Shown here: positions 26,163-36,367 of the stretch, in pieces
Layout of the letters: the number at the start of each line of letters is the position of its first letter
Numbering within the stretch: position 1 is the stretch's first letter
DNA from: Pseudomonas subflava
GTDB lineage: Bacteria > Pseudomonadota > Gammaproteobacteria > Pseudomonadales > Pseudomonadaceae
Assembly: GCF_023823685.1 (NCBI RefSeq)
Contig: NZ_JAMXBF010000015.1
Span: forward strand, 51,444-115,443
Direction: 5' to 3'
Length of the DNA stretch: 64,000 nt
Notes under the pieces: generated by a model
Database searches by the model: none
Seen by the model: the letters and a program-made list of their open reading frames with translations, nothing else
What the model was told of the DNA's origin: nothing
Translations under genes and position numbers: made by a program

Positions 26163-26930
26163 GTGTCCCCAATCGTCATCACGGCGCTGATAATCGCCGG
26201 TATCGTCCTGCTCTTCATCATCGGTTATGCGAACCACATGGTGGAGAACAACAAGCTCGAGAAGGCCCGCCTGCGGGCCGACCTCACCGACCGCGTACGC
26301 CGCAGCCGCGACGTCTCCGAAAGCATGCCCGGCCAGCTCATGAGCCCGGCCCTCAAGGTGCTTCTCAGCCGCTTCGAACTGCAGTTCGGCGAACGCCTGC
26401 TGCAGCTGGACAAGCAGAACGCCAATCTCAAGAACCGCCTCGACGAGCTGCGCGAGATGATCGCCAAGGGCGACGACATCCCCGTGCGCAATCCGCCGCA
26501 GCTGATCGCGACCGAAGCCAAGGCCAAGGACATCCGCTTCCTGCTGGAAAACCTCCACGGCCAGATCACCCGCGCCGCCCAGGATCATGTGTTGCAGGCC
26601 GCCGAGGCCAAGCGCTGGCTGGGCGAGATTCGCCACATGCTGGTGCAACTTCATTTCGAGTTCTTCAGCAATCTCGGCCAGCAGTCCATGCAGCAGAACC
26701 AGCCCGGCCAGGCCCGCCTGGCCTACGAGCGCGGCGTGCAATACCTGCGCAAGCAGCCGGAACCGGCGCGCTACAAGGCCCAGCTGCAACAGCTGGAGCA
26801 ACTCCTGGCGCGCGCCAACGCCGTGGTGCTGGAGAAGACCAAGCCGGCTCCCGAGGAACACACCGAGCTGGCCGAAGGCATCAAGTCGCTCGGCGAAGAC
26901 GACTGGAAGAAGAAGAACATCTACGACTAA
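26163..26930 (+). CDS. Membrane-anchored coiled-coil protein of unknown function
   Basis: A GTG start at 26163 follows GGGAGGG. The 255-residue protein has one N-terminal transmembrane helix (residues about 3-22, ITALIIAGIVLLFIIGYA) and a long helical, highly charged cytoplasmic part (LSRFELQFGERLLQLDKQNANLKNRLDELREMI). A middle region (LAYERGVQYLRKQPEPARYKAQLQQLEQLL) resembles a TPR-like helical pair. No enzyme motif is seen. It is 20 bp upstream of a GST gene on the same strand and conserved in this position in pseudomonads, from memory. Confidence 0.75.
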   Translation: MSPIVITALIIAGIVLLFIIGYANHMVENNKLEKARLRADLTDRVRRSRDVSESMPGQLMSPALKVLLSRFELQFGERLLQLDKQNANLKNRLDELREMIAKGDDIPVRNPPQLIATEAKAKDIRFLLENLHGQITRAAQDHVLQAAEAKRWLGEIRHMLVQLHFEFFSNLGQQSMQQNQPGQARLAYERGVQYLRKQPEPARYKAQLQQLEQLLARANAVVLEKTKPAPEEHTELAEGIKSLGEDDWKKKNIYD

Positions 26931-26950
26931 TCGGCCGCTGAGGAATCCCG

Positions 26951-27613
26951 ATGAGCCTGATCGTCTACGGCGCTCCGCTGTCCCCCTTCGTCCGCAAACT
27001 GCGCCTGTGCCTGCTGGAGAAGGGCCTGGATTACCAGTTGGAAATCGTCACCCCCTTCGATCAACCCGAGTGGTACCGGGAGCTCAATCCCCTGGGGCGC
27101 ATTCCCGCGTTCCGTGATGGCGACGTGACGCTGGCCGACTCCAGCGTGATCTGCCAATACCTGGAAGAGTGCTACCCCGAACGCCCCGCCCTGTTCGGCG
27201 AGAACGCCGTGGACAAAGCGCGGATACGCTGGCTGGAAAAGTACGGCGACTACGAACTGGCGACCCTGTGCACCTTCGCCGTGTTTCGCAACCGCCTGCT
27301 CAAGCCGATGCTCGGCCAGGCCTGCGACGAGGACGCCGTGCAGACGGCCCTGAAAGCCAAGCTGCCGGGCCACTTCGACTATCTGGAACAGAGTCTCGGC
27401 GAGGCCGAATTCTTCGTCGGCGACACGCTGACCCAAGCGGACCTCGCCATCTACAGCCAGCTGCAGAACATGGAGCACGGCGGCGAAACTCTGGATGAGC
27501 AACGCTGGCCTGCCCTCGCCGCCCACTACCGGCGTATCCAGGCACGTGACTCGGTGCAGAGCCTGCTGCCTGGCGAACGCAAGATCATCGCCAAGATCAG
27601 CGGCAAGTCTTGA
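26951..27613 (+). CDS. Glutathione S-transferase family protein
   Basis: The 220-residue protein has the thioredoxin-like N-terminal domain (MSLIVYGAPLSPFVRKLRLCLLEKGLDYQ; LGRIPAFRDGDVTLADSSVICQYLEE, with the cis-Pro and the ADSSVI glutathione-gamma-Glu motif) and an all-helical C-terminal domain (FFVGDTLTQADLAIYSQLQNME, with the N-capping motif). The SPF segment would place Ser at the catalytic position. It probably acts on electrophiles or peroxides; its neighbours msrC, gpx, ospR and msrB fit an oxidative-stress setting. The substrate is unknown. Confidence 0.9.
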   Translation: MSLIVYGAPLSPFVRKLRLCLLEKGLDYQLEIVTPFDQPEWYRELNPLGRIPAFRDGDVTLADSSVICQYLEECYPERPALFGENAVDKARIRWLEKYGDYELATLCTFAVFRNRLLKPMLGQACDEDAVQTALKAKLPGHFDYLEQSLGEAEFFVGDTLTQADLAIYSQLQNMEHGGETLDEQRWPALAAHYRRIQARDSVQSLLPGERKIIAKISGKS

Positions 27614-27626
27614 GCGTCTCGAGATG

Positions 27627-27656
27627 AAAAAGCCCGGCAATGCCGGGCTTTTTCTT
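27627..27656. terminator. Bidirectional terminator between GST gene and msrC
   Basis: AAAAAGCCCGGCA pairs with TGCCGGGCTTTTT with almost no loop; A and T runs on both sides let it serve both convergent genes. Confidence 0.9.
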
Positions 27657-27669
27657 GACTGCCAGCGAG

Positions 27670-28152
27670 TCAGCAGTCGGTGAGGCGCAGGAAGATCGCC
27701 GCCAGGCGTTCGATGCCCAGTTGATCCTCCTCCGAGAAGCGCGCGGTGAGGGGGCTGTCCAGATCCAACACGCCGACCAGCCGACCGTCCTTGACCAGCG
27801 GCACCACCAGCTCGCTGTTGGAAGCGCTGTCGCAGGCGATGTGCCCGGCAAACGCGTGCACGTCCTCGACCCGCTGGGTCTGCAAACTGCTCGCCGCGGC
27901 GCCGCACACGCCCCTGCCGAAGGGGATGCGCACGCAGGCCACCTTGCCCTGGAACGGCCCCAACACCAGCTGCTCGCCCTTATTGAGGTAGAAACCGGCC
28001 CAGTTGAGGTCGGCCAACTCGTGGAACAGGAAGGCCGAGAACTGCGCCGCGTTGGCGACGAAGTCGCGCTCGTCAGTCAGCAGCGCCTTCAGCTGTGCGG
28101 CCAGCAGTTCGTAGCCCTCGCGGCCCTGGCCGGCCTGTTGCAGATCGATCAT
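27670..28152 (-). CDS. msrC: Free methionine-(R)-sulfoxide reductase (GAF domain, YebR/MsrC)
   Basis: The 160-residue single GAF-domain enzyme reduces free Met-R-sulfoxide. The family motif is complete: FHELADLNWAGFYLNKGEQLVLGPFQGKVACVRIPFGRGVCG and VHAFAGHIACDSASNSELVVPLV, giving the three conserved Cys residues (KVAC, GVCG, HIAC). The start overlaps the stop of the DUF815 gene by 4 bp (ATGA), so the two are coupled. The gene ends at a bidirectional terminator. Confidence 0.92.
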   Translation of the reverse strand: MIDLQQAGQGREGYELLAAQLKALLTDERDFVANAAQFSAFLFHELADLNWAGFYLNKGEQLVLGPFQGKVACVRIPFGRGVCGAAASSLQTQRVEDVHAFAGHIACDSASNSELVVPLVKDGRLVGVLDLDSPLTARFSEEDQLGIERLAAIFLRLTDC

Positions 28153-29045
28153 GAACGCACCTCCAGCAGGCGCTGGCCGACCCAGCTGCGGGCGAACTGG
28201 TAGGCGCAACGGCCATTGCGATTGCCGCGTCCCAGGGCCCAGCGAATGGCCAGCACTTCCAGGTCGTGATCCCAACGCCACTGCAGCCCGGCGTCGGCCG
28301 CCAGCACCGTCACCCAGTGCCGCACCACGGCGAGGAAATGGTCTTGGGTGAAGGGATAGAAGGAGATCCACAGACCGAAACGGTCGGACAAGGCGATCTT
28401 GTCCTCGATCGCCTCGCTCGGATGCAGCTCGCCGTCGACCATGCGGCTGTCCAGGTTGTCGCTCTCCTTCTCCGGCACCAGGTGGCGGCGGTTGGAAGTG
28501 GCGTACAGCACCACGTTGTCCGGCGCGCGCTCCAGCGAGCCGTCCAGCACGCTCTTGAGCACCCGGTAGTCGCCCTCGCCCGACTCGAACGACAGGTCGT
28601 CGCAGAACAGCACGAAGCGCTGCGGCAGCCCGATCAGCGCTTCCACCACCCGCGGCAGGTCGGCCAGGTGATCGCGCTCGATCTCGATCAGCCGCAGCCC
28701 GGCACCGGCGTGCTCGGCCAGCAGCGCGCGCACCAGCGACGACTTGCCGGTACCACGCGCGCCCCACAGCAGCGCGTGGTTGGCCGGCAGGCCCGCGACG
28801 AACTGGCGGGTATTGCGCGCCAGCTGCTCGCGCTGGGTATCCACGCCGACCAGGTCGGACAGGCCCAGATCCAGGCTCACCCGCAGCGGCTGCAGATAGC
28901 CCGCGCGCCCCTCGCGCTGCCAGCGGGCGGCGATCACCGCGCTCCAGTCCAGCCCCACCCGCTCCGCGGGCAGCAGTGGTTCGATGCGTTCCAGCACGCT
29001 CTCGGCGCGCTGCAGAAAACTGTTCAGACGAACATCCACGACCAA
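28149..29045 (-). CDS. DUF815 AAA+ ATPase
   Basis: The 298-residue P-loop ATPase has Walker A GARGTGKSSL at about residue 95, Walker B FVLFCDDLSFESGEGDY, and sensor-like VVLYATSNRRHLVPEK and SDRFGLWISFYPFTQDHFL. DUF815 proteins are conserved AAA+ ATPases of unknown role. The start at 29045 is MVVDVRLNSFLQRAE. It is divergent from the sagS kinase across 83 bp and coupled to msrC. Confidence 0.9.
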   Translation of the reverse strand: MVVDVRLNSFLQRAESVLERIEPLLPAERVGLDWSAVIAARWQREGRAGYLQPLRVSLDLGLSDLVGVDTQREQLARNTRQFVAGLPANHALLWGARGTGKSSLVRALLAEHAGAGLRLIEIERDHLADLPRVVEALIGLPQRFVLFCDDLSFESGEGDYRVLKSVLDGSLERAPDNVVLYATSNRRHLVPEKESDNLDSRMVDGELHPSEAIEDKIALSDRFGLWISFYPFTQDHFLAVVRHWVTVLAADAGLQWRWDHDLEVLAIRWALGRGNRNGRCAYQFARSWVGQRLLEVRS

Positions 29046-29128
29046 CTCCTCATCTCGCCCACTGCCGATCCTCCGGCGCTATGGGCTATGCTTCCAAGGC
29101 CAAAAACAAGGACTCAGCTACCCCGCCG

Positions 29129-31424
<2,296 letters not shown>

Positions 31425-31441
<17 letters not shown>

Positions 31442-31892
31442 CCAGCGCCAGCAACTGGCCGAGGCTCTCGCGCAGGCCCTCCAGCTCGTTCACGTCGACA
31501 CCGCTCTCGCACAACAGGCGCTGCTTGAGCGGCAGCACCCGGTCGCGCAGCGCCAGGCCCGCCGCGGAGAGCGCCAGGCACAACTCTCGCTCGTCGGCGC
31601 TGGAGCGGCGACGCTGCACCAGGCCGAGCTGTTCCAGACGCTTGAGCAGCGGCGTCAGCGTACCCGAATCGAGCATCAGCCGTTCGCCCAGCGCCTTGAC
31701 CGTGGCCTGCTCCGGCGGCGAAGCCTGCCACTCCCACAGCACCAGCATCGCCAGATACTGCGGGTAGGTCAGGCCCAGCTCGTCAAGCATCGGCTTGTAG
31801 GCGCGAATCACCGCCCGAGAGGCGGCGTATAGCTTGAAGCACAGCTGGTTATCCAGCAGCAGCTGCGCCTCGAGGTCGTGCGATGCCGTCAT
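31425..31892 (-). CDS. ospR: OspR/OhrR-type MarR regulator of peroxide response
   Basis: The 155-residue MarR-family repressor has the redox-active Cys in LLLDNQLCFKLYAASRAV (about residue 19), the winged-helix core (LGLTYPQYLAMLVLWEW, VKALGERLMLDSGTLTPLLKRLEQLGLVQRRRSSADERE) and a later Cys in RLLCESGVD. It overlaps gpx by 4 bp (ATGA) and the convergent sagS 3' end by 17 bp. In P. aeruginosa OspR represses the adjacent glutathione peroxidase gene; a palindromic operator candidate lies upstream of gpx at 32418-32430. Confidence 0.9.
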
Positions 31893-32374
31893 TTCAGCAG
31901 AGCTTCGATCTCGGCGGTCAGCTCTTCCGGCTTGGTGGTCGGGGCGAAGCGCTTGACCTGGCTGCCGTCGCCGCTGACCAGGAACTTGGTGAAGTTCCAT
32001 TTGATGCCCTGGCTGCCGAGCAGGCCCGGGGCGCGCTTCTTCAACTGCACGTAGAGCGGGTGGGCACCGCTGCCGTTGACGTCGATCTTCTTAAACAGCG
32101 GGAAGCTGACGCCGAAGTTCAGCTCGCAAAATTCGCTAATGGCGCCCTCGTCACCGGGCTCCTGCTTGCCGAACTGGTTGCAGGGGAAACCCACTACCAC
32201 CAGCCCCTTGTCCTTGTACTGCTGCCAGATGTTTTCCAGGCCCTTGTACTGCGGGGTGAAGCCGCACTTGCTGGCGGTATTGACCACCAGCACAGCCTTG
32301 CCGCCGAAATCGGCGAGGGTCTTCTGCTCGCCCTTGATGGTGGTAACGGGGATATCGAGAAGCTTGTCGCTCAT
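31889..32374 (-). CDS. Glutathione peroxidase (Cys-type)
   Basis: The start at 32374 (MSDKLLDIPVTTIKGEQKTL) gives 161 residues, the usual bacterial length. The peroxidatic Cys is in LVVNTASKCGFTPQYKGLENI, and the remaining tetrad motifs are GFPCNQFGKQEPG (Gln) and IKWNFTKFLVSGDG (Trp, Asn). It reduces hydroperoxides with glutathione or, in many Cys-type members, thioredoxin. It forms an operon with ospR by a 4-bp overlap. Confidence 0.94.
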   Translation of the reverse strand: MSDKLLDIPVTTIKGEQKTLADFGGKAVLVVNTASKCGFTPQYKGLENIWQQYKDKGLVVVGFPCNQFGKQEPGDEGAISEFCELNFGVSFPLFKKIDVNGSGAHPLYVQLKKRAPGLLGSQGIKWNFTKFLVSGDGSQVKRFAPTTKPEELTAEIEALLK

Positions 32375-32417
32375 GGTCTGGGGCTCCGTGCACATTGAGG
32401 TGCGGCGAATATAGCGA

Positions 32418-32430
32418 GCAATTGAATTGC
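32418..32430. promoter_or_regulatory. Candidate OspR/OhrR operator upstream of gpx-ospR
   Basis: The perfect 13-bp palindrome GCAATTGAATTGC lies 44-56 bp before the gpx start. It matches the CAATT-N-AATTG core of known OhrR boxes. A further ACACAATT follows at 32431-32438. Binding is inferred from this match and the linkage to ospR. Confidence 0.65.
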
Positions 32431-32446
32431 ACACAATTTATTCATC

Positions 32447-32477
32447 GAAAAAAGAGGCTCGCCAAGCGAGCCTCTCT
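32447..32477 (-). terminator. Terminator after msrB
   Basis: AGAGGCTCGC and GCGAGCCTCT pair around a 3-nt loop, and the minus strand continues with TTTTTTCG. It separates msrB from the gpx promoter region. Confidence 0.85.
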
Positions 32478-32479
32478 CG

Positions 32480-32872
32480 TCAGCGCGGGACCAGCTTCAG
32501 CGACACCGAGTTGATGCAATAACGCAGCCCCGTCGGCCGCGGCCCGTCGGGGAAGACATGGCCCAGGTGCGCGTCGCACTTGGCGCATTTGACCTCGATG
32601 CGGTGCATGCCGTGGCTGAAGTCGTCCTTCTCGCGGATCACGTCCTCGCCCACCGGCTGGAAATAGCTCGGCCAGCCGCTGCCGGAATCGTACTTGGCGT
32701 CCGAGTCGAACAGCGCCTCGCCGCAGCAGGCGCAGTGGTAGATGCCCGGCACCTTGCTGTCGTGGTATTCACCGGTGAAGGCACGCTCGGTGCCACCCAG
32801 CCGGCAGACATGGAACTGGGCGTCGGAAAGCTCGTCGCGCCAGGCTTCCAGGGGTTTTTCGATCTTTTCCAT
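32480..32872 (-). CDS. msrB: Peptide methionine-(R)-S-oxide reductase
   Basis: The 130-residue enzyme repairs Met-R-sulfoxide in proteins. Zn ligands are in CACCGEALF and CAKCDAHLGHVF, and the catalytic Cys is in RYCINSVSLKL. The typical SGSGWPSYFQPV and VKCAKCDAHLGH segments are intact. The start at 32872 (MEKIEKPLEAWRDELSD) has GAGG upstream. It is divergent from alaA across 140 bp and lies behind gpx-ospR on the same strand. Confidence 0.95.
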   Translation of the reverse strand: MEKIEKPLEAWRDELSDAQFHVCRLGGTERAFTGEYHDSKVPGIYHCACCGEALFDSDAKYDSGSGWPSYFQPVGEDVIREKDDFSHGMHRIEVKCAKCDAHLGHVFPDGPRPTGLRYCINSVSLKLVPR

Positions 32873-33012
32873 GGAGCACACCTCAGGGGCAGAAAAAAGC
32901 CCGGCCTGTACCTTTTCCGGGCATCGGGCCGCACGTATCATGCGTCCCTCTTTGGACGCCAGTCTGGCCGCCGCATTACAGCGCGGCGATTCGCATCGGG
33001 ACATACAGCATC

Positions 33013-34224
33013 ATGCAGGTCAGCAAATCGAACAAGCTCGCCAACGTCTGCTACGACATCCGCGGGCCGGTGCTCAAGCACGCCAAACGCCTGGAAGAGG
33101 AAGGCCACCGCATCCTCAAGCTGAACATCGGCAATCCGGCGCCGTTCGGTTTCGAAGCCCCGGAGGAAATCCTCCAGGACGTGATCCGCAACCTGCCCAC
33201 CGCGCAAGGCTACAGCGACTCCAAGGGCCTGTTCAGCGCGCGCAAGGCGGTGATGCAGTATTACCAGCAGAAGCAGGTGGAAGGCGTCGGCATCGAGGAC
33301 ATCTACCTCGGCAACGGCGTGTCCGAGCTGATCGTGATGGCCATGCAGGCCCTGCTCAACAACGGTGACGAGGTGCTGATCCCGGCGCCCGATTACCCGC
33401 TGTGGACCGCCGCCGTCGCCCTCTCCGGCGGCAAGCCCGTGCATTACCTGTGCGACGAGCAGGCCGGCTGGTTCCCCGACCTGGCCGACATGAAGGCCAA
33501 AGTCAGCAGCAACACCAAGGCCATCGTGCTGATCAACCCGAACAACCCGACCGGCGCCGTGTATTCGAAGGAAGTGCTGGAAGGCATCGTCGAGCTGGCG
33601 CGTCAGCACAACCTAGTGATCTTCTCCGACGAGATCTACGACAAGATCCTCTACGACGAGGCTCAGCACATCTCCACCGCGTCTCTGGCGCCGGACGTGC
33701 TCTGCCTGACCTTCAACGGCCTGTCCAAGAGCTACCGCGTGGCCGGCTTCCGCTCCGGCTGGGTGGCCATCTCCGGCCCGAAGCACCGCGCGCAGAGCTA
33801 CATCGAGGGCCTGGATATCCTGGCCAACATGCGCCTGTGCGCCAACGTGCCGAGCCAACACGCGATCCAGACCGCCCTCGGCGGCTACCAGAGCATCAAT
33901 GACCTGGTGCTGCCGCAGGGCCGCCTGCTGGAGCAGCGCAACCGCGCCTGGGAGCTGCTCAACGACATCCCCGGCGTCAGCTGCGTCAAGCCGATGGGCG
34001 CGCTGTACGCCTTCCCGAAGATCGATCCGAAGATCTGCCCAATCCACAACGACGAGAAGTTCGTGCTCGACCTGCTGCTCTCCGAGAAGCTGCTGATCGT
34101 CCAGGGCACCGCCTTCAACTGGCCGTGGCCGGATCACTTCCGCGTGGTCACCCTGCCCCGCGTCGACGATCTGGAACAGGCCATCGGCCGCATCGGCAAC
34201 TTCCTCAAGTCCTACCGCCAATAA
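33013..34224 (+). CDS. alaA: Alanine aminotransferase AlaA-type (PLP, class I)
   Basis: The 403-residue enzyme transfers the amino group between glutamate and pyruvate. Motifs include LNIGNPAPFGFEAPEEI, QGYSDSKGLFSARKAV, PAPDYPLWTAAVALSGG, VLINPNNPTGAVYS, VIFSDEIYDKILYD and the PLP-Lys region FNGLSKSYRVAGFRSGW, followed by FRVVTLPRVD with the substrate-carboxylate Arg. Length and motifs match E. coli AlaA (YfbQ). The gene is followed 16 bp later by a small conserved gene. Confidence 0.93.
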   Translation: MQVSKSNKLANVCYDIRGPVLKHAKRLEEEGHRILKLNIGNPAPFGFEAPEEILQDVIRNLPTAQGYSDSKGLFSARKAVMQYYQQKQVEGVGIEDIYLGNGVSELIVMAMQALLNNGDEVLIPAPDYPLWTAAVALSGGKPVHYLCDEQAGWFPDLADMKAKVSSNTKAIVLINPNNPTGAVYSKEVLEGIVELARQHNLVIFSDEIYDKILYDEAQHISTASLAPDVLCLTFNGLSKSYRVAGFRSGWVAISGPKHRAQSYIEGLDILANMRLCANVPSQHAIQTALGGYQSINDLVLPQGRLLEQRNRAWELLNDIPGVSCVKPMGALYAFPKIDPKICPIHNDEKFVLDLLLSEKLLIVQGTAFNWPWPDHFRVVTLPRVDDLEQAIGRIGNFLKSYRQ

Positions 34225-34240
34225 CGCAAGGCAGCCGGCC

Positions 34241-34693
34241 ATGGACCTGCAGATCGACGAGTTCTACAAGGATGCCGCCAGCGGCATGCTGGCGCTCTAT
34301 CAGGCCTTCCCGCGCAAGTTGGCGCTGTATGTGGAAGACCTGATCGGCCGCGAGGAACCCGACGAATTCGGCCTGCCGAGCAAGCGACACCAGGCCTGCC
34401 TGGGTGCCCTGCTGTGGCTGGCCGAGGAAGGCTATATCCGCTTCGACTCGACCATTGCCTACGACGCCCTCGACCAGGCAGTGCTCACCGAGAAGGGCTT
34501 CATGCGCCTCTCCCGCGCCATTCCCCACGCCCTGCCCCAGGGCGATGCCTCGCCGCCCAGCGTGCGTCGCGTGCACGGCACCCTCGCCTGGCAGCTGCGC
34601 GAGGCCCTCGGCCAGCACAACAGCGAGAAGGTCGCGCGCCTCACCCGCCTGCTCTTCGAAAGCGCCCTGAGCCCCTCAAGCGACATAGTTTGA
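34241..34693 (+). CDS. Conserved hypothetical protein (PA2829-like)
   Basis: The 150-residue protein starts MDLQIDEFYKDAASGMLALY. It looks soluble and helical; a central part (HQACLGALLWLAEEGYIRFDSTIAYDALDQAVLTEKGFMRLS) has the outline of a winged-helix domain, which is an inference. It lies 16 bp after alaA and 88 bp before htpX on the same strand; the place matches PA2829 of P. aeruginosa. Confidence 0.75.
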   Translation: MDLQIDEFYKDAASGMLALYQAFPRKLALYVEDLIGREEPDEFGLPSKRHQACLGALLWLAEEGYIRFDSTIAYDALDQAVLTEKGFMRLSRAIPHALPQGDASPPSVRRVHGTLAWQLREALGQHNSEKVARLTRLLFESALSPSSDIV

Positions 34694-34704
34694 AATAGTG
34701 CCTC

Positions 34705-34735
34705 GGTTGAAGGCGCGTCGGCCCAACCTTATATA
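34705..34735 (+). promoter_or_regulatory. Candidate htpX promoter (sigma-70 and possibly sigma-32)
   Basis: For sigma-70, TTGAAG (34707-34712), 17 bp and TATATA (34730-34735). The same DNA reads GGTTGAA, 15 bp and CCTTATAT, close to the sigma-32 pattern CTTGAA and CCCCATnT. Heat-shock control would suit htpX, but this is inference. Confidence 0.45.
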
Positions 34736-34781
34736 GCTCGCATACTTAGACCGTCTCTCGCCTGAGGAGAAGCTTCCTACC

Positions 34782-35657
34782 ATGATGCGCATCGTGTTGT
34801 TCCTGGCCACCAACCTGGCGGTACTGCTGATCGCCAGCGTCACCCTGAAACTGCTCGGGGTCGATCGCTTCACCGGCCAGAACTACGGCAGCCTGCTGGC
34901 CTTCTGTGCCGTATTCGGCTTCGCCGGTTCCTTCATCTCGCTGTTCCTCTCCAAGTGGATGGCGAAGATGAGCACCGGCACCGAGATCATCACCCAGCCG
35001 CGCACCCGTCATGAGCAATGGCTGCTGCAGACCGTCGAAGAGCTGTCCCGCGACGCCGGCATCAAGATGCCCGAGGTCGGCATCTTCCCCGCCTACGAAT
35101 CCAACGCCTTCGCCACCGGCTGGAACAAAAACGACGCCCTGGTCGCCGTCAGCCAGGGCCTGCTGGAGCGCTTCTCCCCCGACGAAGTGAAGGCCGTGCT
35201 GGCCCACGAGATCGGCCACGTGGCCAACGGTGACATGGTGACCCTGGCCATGATCCAAGGCGTGGTGAACACCTTCGTGATGTTCTTCGCGCGCATCTTC
35301 GGCAACTTCGTCGACCGCGTGATTTTGAAGAACGAGGGCGAAGGTCACGGCATCGGCTACATCATCGCGACCATCTTCGCGGAGCTGGTACTGGGCATCC
35401 TCGCCAGCATCATCGTCATGTGGTTCTCCCGACGGCGCGAATTCCGCGCCGACGATGCTGGCGCCCGCCTGGCCGGCACTGGCGCCATGATCGCCGCGCT
35501 GGAGCGCCTGCGTGCCGAACAAGGCGTGCCGGTACAGATGCCCAGCAGCATGACCGCCTTCGGCATCAACGGCGGCCTGAAGAACGGCCTGGCCGGCCTG
35601 CTGATGACCCACCCGCCGCTGGAAGACCGCATCGAGGCCCTGCGCCGCCGCGGCTGA
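34782..35657 (+). CDS. htpX: Membrane-bound zinc protease HtpX
   Basis: The 291-residue inner-membrane M48 protease degrades damaged membrane proteins. Two N-terminal helices (MMRIVLFLATNLAVLLIASVTL; LLAFCAVFGFAGSFISLFL), the zinc site LAHEIGHVANGD (HExxH), two further helices and the third ligand region RREFRADDAGARLAG are present. TGAGGAGAAG precedes the start. A terminator follows directly. Confidence 0.96.
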   Translation: MMRIVLFLATNLAVLLIASVTLKLLGVDRFTGQNYGSLLAFCAVFGFAGSFISLFLSKWMAKMSTGTEIITQPRTRHEQWLLQTVEELSRDAGIKMPEVGIFPAYESNAFATGWNKNDALVAVSQGLLERFSPDEVKAVLAHEIGHVANGDMVTLAMIQGVVNTFVMFFARIFGNFVDRVILKNEGEGHGIGYIIATIFAELVLGILASIIVMWFSRRREFRADDAGARLAGTGAMIAALERLRAEQGVPVQMPSSMTAFGINGGLKNGLAGLLMTHPPLEDRIEALRRRG

Positions 35658-35676
35658 TAGCCCCCGCAACGAAGAG

Positions 35677-35700
35677 GGCGATCCCCGGATCGCCTTTTTT
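35677..35700 (+). terminator. Terminator after htpX
   Basis: GGCGATCC and GGATCGCC form a stem with a 2-nt loop followed by six T residues. Confidence 0.9.
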
Positions 35701-35779
35701 GTGCCTGCGAAAAACCTCGAACCTTGCCGAGGCCCGCGAAGTCGGAACCTTTAAGCCCAACGACTACGGGAGAATCGCG

Positions 35780-36181
35780 ATGGCCGTCTACCACTGGGAC
35801 CTGATCGAACGCCTGCTGCACGAGGCGCAGAACTCCGCCGGCAAGCCCTTTGCCCCCCGCCACTATGCCGAGGAGCTTGCCGACGAGCTGGGCAGTGCCG
35901 GCGAGCAGGTCGAGAATCTCGACCACCTCCGCGCCGAAGCCACCCGCTATGAGTCGCTGCTGCTGGAGAACGGCTTCATCGCACCGCGCCCCGAGGAAGA
36001 AGGCGGCAACGGCGAGAACTTCGTCCTCACCCCGCGCGGCGCCCAGTTGCTGAGCATGCTCGACAGCAGCATTCCCGGCAGCGAGCACCCGCGTGAAGTA
36101 CTCGACGGGGCCGGCGAAGCCGCCCTGACTCCGGAAGTGTTCGACGATCTGGCTCCCAAGGCCAATCTCGAAACCGAGTGA
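35780..36181 (+). CDS. Hypothetical protein, DUF2513-like winged-helix outline
   Basis: The 133-residue acidic protein begins MAVYHWDLIERLLHEAQNSA after GGGAGA. The order helix, helix, LLLENGFIAPRPEEEGGNGENFVLTPRGAQLL resembles the wing region of a DUF2513-type domain found in phage and genomic proteins, but the match is weak. The C-terminal 40 residues are acidic and probably disordered. It has its own promoter space after the htpX terminator. Confidence 0.6.
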   Translation: MAVYHWDLIERLLHEAQNSAGKPFAPRHYAEELADELGSAGEQVENLDHLRAEATRYESLLLENGFIAPRPEEEGGNGENFVLTPRGAQLLSMLDSSIPGSEHPREVLDGAGEAALTPEVFDDLAPKANLETE

Positions 36182-36367
36182 CCCGCTAGCAACCGAAGCT
36201 CGCCGCCGCCCGGCGCCCTGTCGGCGGCGGTGGCTCCTCGGCCTCCAAGCCGCTGAGAACCTCGCGATTCATCAAAGCATGTTGCTTCGCCGAATCGGCC
36301 GTCGCCTTTCGCAGCACCCGCTAGCCTGAAATGGGTACCCCAAGCGCCCAGCGAGGACTGCACGACG

